From: Xylaria sp. FL1777
Lineage: Eukaryota > Ascomycota > Sordariomycetes > Xylariales > Xylariaceae
Direction of reading: 5' to 3'
Length of the DNA stretch: 64,000 nucleotides
Assembly: GCA_022578965.1 (NCBI GenBank)
Contig: MU400588.1
Coordinates: forward strand, 124,001-188,000
Shown here piece by piece: positions 57,321-64,000 of the stretch; the first letter of the stretch is position 1; every line of letters starts with the position of its first letter. The translations under genes and the position numbers were made by a program. The notes under the pieces are model-generated. The model was not told the DNA's origin, ran no database searches, and worked only from the letters and a program-made list of their open reading frames with translations.

Positions 57321-59101
57321 ATGGCAGGCTCAAGCCAACAGTCCACGTCGACGGGGTCGTCGCCGGGGGATCCGCTCGAACTCTTAGATTTATCCGAGTA
57401 CGACGGCATGCCATATCAGTCGCCGGCACTATCGCCCTCGGCCACAAACAAAATGCAGTTCGCCCGGCCCACGGCCAGCATGGCACCGACGCCCGCGACT
57501 TTGCCGCCAAATCAGATGTTGACTGGTCCCAGCCATCAATACGACCAGTATAAGCAGCAGACACCCTTCGTCCCTGGTGCTTTAGCCAATACTTTGGCTA
57601 TCAACGAGGCCAATGTCCAGATTTCGGGGTATAACATGGAGTATATCAACCCAGGGGAGGAGTTGTTTGATTTCAACTCGACCCAGAACTCGATGACCCC
57701 GTCCACGATGGACCTTGAGTTCGAGTCGCCAGCGGATTCCTTCTTCTACTCACCAACAGCTAACATCAACCCTCACACTCTCACTTCCACGTCTCCCTCT
57801 CTCCCGACTCAGGCTGGCACCGTTGGGAGGATGTACCCTGGCATGCACCAGCGCGCCGCCCTAGCCAAGGCTCAGGCACAGCAAATACAGCAGCAGGAGA
57901 TGGCTCAACGCCAACAAGGTCAGCAGCGCCGACAACAACAGAGCAAACTGCCTCGACAAAAGGTGGCCGAGCCCGCAGACCCGATTGTTGAGCAGAAGAT
58001 AACACAGCTGTTGAACTCGATGAGGTCGAAAGTAAACACGTCGGAATCGGAAGACAGCTCACCTCTACTTCAAATTACTCGCGCTAAGAAGGAGGAGGAC
58101 GAGATGGACGAGGATGAGCGTCTACTTGCCAGTGAAGAGGGTAAGAAGCTTAGCAGCAAGGAGCGACGCCAGCTTCGAAACAAAGTTTCCGCTCGCGCCT
58201 TCCGTTCTCGGAGAAAAGGTTGGTTAACTCCAGAAGAGACAACGAGATCATTCAGCTGACTGTTTGTGTAGAATATATCACTCAGCTTGAGAGCGAGATC
58301 GCCAGCAAAGTCACGGAAAATAACGACCTCCGTGCTGAAAATCGAGCTTTTATGGAAGAGAACAAGCGTTTGACCGACCTTACTCGGATGCTCCTTTCTT
58401 CACCATCCTTCTCGTCTTTCCTAAACGATATGAGTTCAAATCCGGCTGCTCTTCAAGCACAGCCCCAAATAGAGCAGAGACAGCCTGAGCCAACGAATGT
58501 GCCCAAGGACCCTAACCCATTTAACTCGATGAACATGGGACAGCAACAACAGATTGGCATGGTTATGATTCCGGAACAGAACATGGACCTCTCAATGCTG
58601 AACTTGCATACTGAGGCCTTTATTTATCAACCGCGAGTCTTCGCTGTTCTGGAAACTCCAGAGCTTCCCGAAATTAATACGGATACTCTAATGGGAAAGT
58701 CGTCCAACTTCGTTGGCGAGTCTCCGATATCAGATAGCGAGAAGACTGATGCCCCATCTCTCGAAGCACCTGTTCACTCCATAATCGAGAAGCCACATGT
58801 CAACGTAGACACAGAGCTTCCCCCCAGTGAGAAATTAGTCGCAGATCTCGATGGTGATATCTTCGACGATGACGCCCATTCTGTGCCATCAACCCATCCC
58901 CTGGACCGCGATACCGATGGGGTGTCGGCCGTCGATATCTTTAGGGGCATTGAGCCTGAGAAAGCATTTGCCCGCTATGAGCTACTTGATTCTACAGAAG
59001 AAGAAAAGGAAGCTTGCTTGGCCGTGAGACGTGTGGAACGTCTGGCGGCTAACCTGGCGGCTACCTTTTCTAGATTGGAACGACTAGATACTGATTTGTA
59101 A
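57321..59101 (+). CDS. bZIP transcription factor
   Basis: Two exons (57321-58218 and 58272-59101), intron 53 bases, 575 residues. The basic region ERRQLRNKVSARAFRSRRK (about 281-299) has the bZIP N-x7-R signature (Asn287, Arg295). The intron falls right at the basic region/zipper border, and exon 2 opens with EYITQLESEIASKVTENNDL, followed by heptad leucines in the zipper. N-terminal regions are Ser/Thr/Pro and Gln-rich (QQIQQQEMAQRQQGQQRRQQ near 190-210), as in activation domains. The C-terminal half is acidic. It acts in the nucleus. The particular subfamily is not one of the well-known Gcn4, Yap1 or Atf1 types, so no symbol is given. An upstream TTG-initiated extension was not accepted; the first ATG is 57321. 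Confidence 0.93.
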
Positions 59102-61263
59102 ATCACTTCTTTCATGATGTCAAGCTCATATTTCATTGTCTACGGTACGGTCAAGGTTATTGTTGACAGTTGGGCGTTAAAGGAGGGAAAGCCACTTATT
59201 GATGGTTTATACATGTTGGCTCTTTGGCATATAGTGCGCGCAATTGTAGCAAACCTGGGAACGTGGGTGTAAGAGCAGAGTTCAAGGGCGGAGGACGCAG
59301 CATTATGTGGGAATGTCTGTATAAAAGAGAAACATCAACTCCAAGTATACTGAGCCTTAGCTGAACGAATAGATGGGTTTAGGCAACGGGGATTGCACCT
59401 GAAATAATACACTCCAATTACGGTGATTAATAGTGCAGTCTGAATAGTATTCAACACGTAATTTATCGAGTGTCTTGCTGTGTCATGTAAACTAGATCGT
59501 TGGTTATACGCATCGAGGAACCAAGACGGAACGCCCTGTTTCCATGTTCTATCTGATTCTTCAACATAGTAACTCAAGAAACTCGCATCCTAACATTTTT
59601 GCATTGAACTAATACTCTAGCTGTGATTGATATTTTAGCTATTTGGACATATTGGCAACGGCGGGCAGAGGTTACCTAGGATTGGCATTAATGATCATGG
59701 ACTTAACTGCTCCTTTCACCTAAGAAATGACTATCTCACTAACAACAGTTGCCTATTAAGCAGTCAATGCATCGTACTTACGGAAGCTGATATGATAAAT
59801 TCATCTTTAGATCTATGGATTCCTTATTTTGGTGTAATAGACATTCAAGGTCGCGACGACGATACGGAGCTGTATCAAGCCTCCACTAAGATGCGAGGGC
59901 GTTCTCGCGACAAAGCGCTTAGATTGTCGTCTCATTCGTTCTGGGTGTCTGAAAAGTGCCCTGTATGCAGAAGAACGTCGGAGAATGTCTGGTTTTGAAT
60001 GGTTATGACGGCCTTTCGACGTTGATCACACTCGCGAAGTGCCAATCGGCGGACGCTTGTTTCATCACCCCTGAACTCTAATATCGACGACATCCATGGC
60101 TTTGCAGGTAAGTGTGTACCTGGTACACATCGAGCTCTTCTAAAGTCAATTCACATGTATTTATTTACTTATCTTCTAGCTTGATGTTTTGTCAATACTT
60201 GCGCCACTCGTAGGGTTTGCTAGGGTCTACAAGCTATAGCTCTGGCTCTTGCTGCTTAAGTTGGGAAACGCTCGACCATCGTGATTGACTTTTACCCCGA
60301 GCTTGAGATCGGACGGTCTCCCGTAACTCTGTTCTAGCTCTCCTAGGTAACCCGAACTAAGAAGACGCTTATAACCGAACTATATTGAGCTCATATGAGT
60401 ATGATTTAACGAATATGGTTTACTAGACTACAACCACGTGCTAAATGGAAGGGTGTATAGGCACCATCGCCAGAGTATCGGGTTCTGGTATCTTAAGATA
60501 AGTAAAGTAAAAGAAACATGTTCTTATTCTCTGGGCTGGAGTAAGGAAATGCCTCATCAATCACAGGACCCAACAGGAGCTTCAATGTTAACGGGACGCC
60601 CAAGTTCTCATCCTCACGGTTTTCGTATTTGCCGAGTTGTCAATGTGCTGACCGATGTTCTATAATGTTCAGGATAACTTGCATGACTTAGAGGTGCACA
60701 TCGTCGACTTCGATAGTCAAGTTGCGCCATACAACAACGTCGTGGCAATCGTAGGACTAGTCAAAATGAAGTTAACGCGGACGATGCATTCACCATCATT
60801 GCACCAATCGCTAGGCTACCGCATCGTTTCTCTGGTCGAATACCACTACAGTTCCATCGCCGTGTCTATAACTAGAATGCTGGGTGGCAGTTGTTATCAA
60901 CCCTAACGCGACGTGGATGCTGCTTGATGCTGTCACAAGTGGTGATTCCTCATATGGTCACACTGGCACCGTTCAGTATATCATCCGCATTATGAATAAC
61001 CCATTTTGTACCACAGCTGCAAATTCTCACGTCCCGTTTCGTGTCTTGGTTTGACACTGCCTAGAGTAAAATGCTTCTCACCAACACGTCCTTTTTGCTG
61101 GCAGTTATGGCGTCGGTTCCAGCTGCTTCAAGACTGCAATCGCCCCTTCCTTGAAATACCTATACAGCAGGTTCAGAGTGACCATAACTGGCTCTTAATT
61201 ACTGCAGTGAATATTGATTGATCTACGCTCGGTCGATCTTTCGACTGCTATTCCGTGTGACCA

Positions 61264-62048
61264 TCAGACGAATCTGCTTGATCATCGTGGCATTCCTCTC
61301 GTTCTCATTCTTCTTAGCTACCTACCTAGGTAAACATAGCGTATGAATTCTATATAGTTCAAGCCCAGCTTAATGTTTCCCTGGTCTCCCCTTTCCATTG
61401 TCCTATATGCAACAGAGCAACGTTAATGTATACGAATATATACAGGCACCCGTGTTTGCTAATCGTCAGTGGAATAGGACATTTCCAACCCCAAGGGCAC
61501 CCACCGCTACACTTCTGGCATCTAATCGTATGGCACTGGGTTGTCACGGTGGTCTTATACTTATCTATGTCCCTAGTATGCTTGCTGATATGTGTCGTCT
61601 TCGGCGTGCCATTCTAGCAGTCAACAATATCAGCAACAGAGGTAGCCACCTACGCAACCAGCGTACGGGATGGGATCCTTCATTATTCACTCTATGGCCA
61701 ACTGTCTCGGGATCTTCAGCGCTTGGGTTCATTTTCTGGATGATCACGAACATCTCTAAGACCTTCTACGCCCCCGAGCTCGCATCCGCGTTTTCCGCTG
61801 GGGACACGTTTGGCCACTACAGCATGTCGTGCTAGCGTCGGGACAGATCATCATCGACCTCAAGTCGGAGATCGGGCTAAACTTCGGGGTGCTTTCGGCC
61901 TTTGGCCGTCACTAATACGGCGCTCTTCGCCATCTGCTGCGATTTCGTGCACTGGCGCACCGGGAAGCAGCAGAAAGCGGCGCCGAAGTCTAAAAGTCGG
62001 TATGTTGTGCTTCCCGTCGAGGCTGACCAGGTGGTTTCCTTACGATGA
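61264..62048 (+). pseudogene. decayed multi-pass membrane protein gene
   Basis: Plus-strand fragments of a hydrophobic protein are spread over different frames. They are ICLIIVAFLSFSFFLATYL (near 61270-61330), WHWVVTVVLYLSMSLVCLLI (about 61536-61596, then TAG at 61615), SALGFIFWMITNISKTFYAP and SAFSAGDTFGHYSM (61718-61825), VVLASGQIIIDLKSEIGLNF (about 61828-61890) in a second frame, and VTNTALFAICCDFVHWRTGK back in the first frame, ending at TGA 62046-62048. The middle piece is out of frame by two compensating shifts, at 61825-61830 and near 61903, and in-frame stops interrupt the unshifted reading. No introns explain the changes. The family was not identified. Sequence error in an intact gene is the main alternative. 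Confidence 0.5.
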
Positions 62049-63354
62049 AGGGATGAACAACACGGGATGAAGAGAGGGAGGGCCTGGGTTTATGAAAATT
62101 CTAGAACTCCATGAATTTAATGCCTGATGTTCTAGCCCTACAGGGCAGGCATAACACGTACAATGCCTGCATTAAGAGTATAATTCGAGAGAAATGGCTG
62201 CTCCGATGCAGCGTTGGGGGCTTATCTAAATCGCCCCTTGACTTTCTAATAGATGAGTAATCAGTCGAAGGCTTTTGCTCCCTTTTGCTCCTGTCCCTTC
62301 AAACACGTGGCGTTGATTTGCCTCCTCTTAGATACGGCTCTGTTTGAATGGCCACGGTTCTAAACCAACCGTTGCAAAAGAGGTACTTATATATGAAAAT
62401 GTAGTTAAGACTTATACGAAAATGTCAACGAGCCACGGCGTTTACTAAGAGACATCCGTTCAAACAGTATAGGGTTGGGTCAAATGAAATTGTGCATCTA
62501 TACCTTAATCCTTTTGGGTTCGGGATGATCTTTATGAGGATTATCATACTACGCGAAAAAAAGAGGGTTGAAATATGATCTGATTAGAGCTCTCATTATC
62601 GTGGCTTACATAGGCAATCCACGAGCAAGCTGAAAGTGAGCTGTCCCCATCGTTACATCACGGGTTTAGAAGGGGATTGGTTTGCTGGCCGGCACCATTG
62701 AACAAGTCGGTGTGGACGTCACACTTGCGTACTTACGTGTATGCGTCGAGACCTCATTGACCCGGACTTGACTAATGCAGTTACATCGGCGGCAGACTCC
62801 TTGGGGGTTGACTTGCGCGCGCATCCGCGGCCCTGGTTCGATTGCAGATAAGTTCATGCCAAGTGCCTGTATGCCACCTGCTATGCCTATAGGGTACATT
62901 ATACCATGCCGGGCACGATCACCATCTTACCGTGTTCTACCTAGTGTGGCCGAGATTTGAGCTCGGATTTGAATTCTCGTGAGCTTCTGTGCTAGTCTGA
63001 GATTCATCGACACCTGCACACCCTAGCCGATTTCGGATCCGAGGCGAAGAAAATCTGATGTTACAGCGTCACCTGGTGCACAGCCTGGTGTATGCAGGCA
63101 TATCCCAGCGATGTTTCGGAGGTTAGTGTGCACACTGCACACTGCTTGGACCCATGTAAGGGATGGTTGAGGAGGATACAGGTGCACTAAGTCAGTAAGG
63201 TTAGGACGTGCCAGAGCACTTTACAACAACATCGGACTGTTCGTCCTTGGGTGCAACCCAAACGAATACGCATACCGGTGTTGGATAATTTCGTAATGGA
63301 ATCACAGAACGCTCGATGTTGTTGTTCATGCCCGTTTATATCCACCTGTCTAGG

Positions 63355-63560
63355 CGCCTACCTAGTTCAGCAGGTGACAACATACCGTAATACACGTGTA
63401 AAGAACCATTCCTTGTATCATGCATAGCTACCTACCACCTACCTACCTCCCTACTGTATATTACCTACGCATACAGGCCACATTTATACCTATGCGTATG
63501 CTGTAAGCAAGGAGGTGAGAGGTACAGGTTTGCTCCCTAGGTAGTGTAAGTCGGTCACTA
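63355..63560. repeat. TACCTA/CTACC-rich array
   Basis: Includes CTACCTACCACCTACCTACC near 63429-63448, and TACCTACG and CCTAGGTAG words nearby. Same type as the arrays at 1.9, 24.8 and 30.5 kb. Confidence 0.6.
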
Positions 63561-64000
63561 TGGGACTCGCATCACCCCCTTATTCTCGGCATGCAGTTAG
63601 GTGCCTGCAGTGCATACGCTACTCACCGGGGCCCCCTGAGAAGCCCTAGACGAGGCGGCGATGCTTCCAGGGCTTGCCAGGGCCAATAGGGGACCTGGCA
63701 GATCTGACAGGACGCTAACATCCACTGTTCTCCCGGGCTACCATCGGTCCGTCCACCAGCCACAGCGTAACAATGGCACGAGATGTCGAGATCTGCGCTG
63801 GTACAATTACCCGTTCCGGTAGGTAGGTAACAGTCCCGGTAGAGAGACCTGATCAAGGCAATTAACGGCCGCCTTTTCCTTAGCGCGGGGCCTGGAAAGT
63901 GGACGCCACATTTTTTTCCCTCTCGTAACGAACGCGGAAGTCGAGAAGTTGGATTGAAAAAAATAATTTTCCCAGCACAGATCTGCCCTCGGGAGACCCC

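Larger units (their letters stand above)
59102..64000. other. 4.9-kb terminal stretch without intact gene
   Basis: No intact gene was found. Broken protein-like segments occur at 61264-62048 (see pseudogene) and less clearly at 59995-60060 and 60895-61060 (DAVTSGDSSYGHTGTVQYII). A TACCTA-type array lies at 63355-63560. The last 150 bases hold purine/pyrimidine runs (for example 63910-63970) and no gene. Confidence 0.5.

Noticed and set aside
62666..62899. Minus-strand frame starting MYPIGIAGGIQALGMNLSAI
   Set aside because: Looks mildly protein-like but no family was recognised and no flanking exons could be joined.
62942..62990. TGGCCGAG plus GGATTTGAATTC, reminiscent of tRNA-Ser/Leu boxes A and B
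   Set aside because: Boxes are far too close together and no cloverleaf can be formed.
1..64000. CRISPR arrays, rRNA genes, telomeric repeats, LTR or DNA transposons
   Set aside because: No regularly spaced repeats, TTAGGG tracts, long terminal repeats or transposase/reverse-transcriptase motifs were seen.

Overview
The window is nuclear DNA of a filamentous ascomycete (Pezizomycotina, probably a Sordariomycete; the class is an inference). The support is short introns of about 45-190 bases with CTAAC/CTAAT-type branch points, long AT-rich intergenic stretches, and typical families: Zn(II)2Cys6 and bZIP regulators, a GH72 glucanosyltransferase, a fungal PDR-type ABC transporter and a CmcJ/AsaB-like enzyme. 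Fourteen protein genes and one edge-truncated gene were modelled. Every intron-containing model keeps frame across all junctions, which is the main support for the exon coordinates given.

Left part (1-24.7 kb) is mostly conserved, housekeeping-like genes: a truncated CmcJ-like gene (minus), a 1542-residue intronless AT-hook protein (plus), proteasome lid subunit Rpn6 (minus), a kinase-fold protein without catalytic residues (minus), a membrane-anchored short-chain dehydrogenase (minus), the U3 snoRNP WD40 protein Sof1 (minus, 16 exons), a GPI-anchored GH72 enzyme (plus) and a COG7-like Golgi tether subunit (minus).

Middle part (25.9-30.3 kb) holds the most unusual gene: one seven-exon gene for a 1183-residue protein that joins a PARP ADP-ribosyltransferase domain to a C-terminal ubiquitin-conjugating (E2) domain. 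Intergenic arrays of TACCTA-type repeats flank it on both sides.

Right part (34-59 kb) looks like an accessory or transport neighbourhood: an F-box-like protein, a Zn2Cys6 regulator divergent from a complete PDR-type ABC transporter, a ZIF-like MFS transporter, a sugar transporter followed in tandem by a secreted SMP-30/lactonase-like propeller protein, then a bZIP factor. The last 4.9 kb has no intact gene but carries the decayed remains of a multi-pass membrane-protein gene.

Gene-free DNA is far from uniform. A 9-bp motif TACTGCGTA (or its complement) occurs ten times in this window, always outside genes, and TACCTA/TAGGTA arrays recur in five places. No tRNA, rRNA, CRISPR array or intact transposon was recognised.
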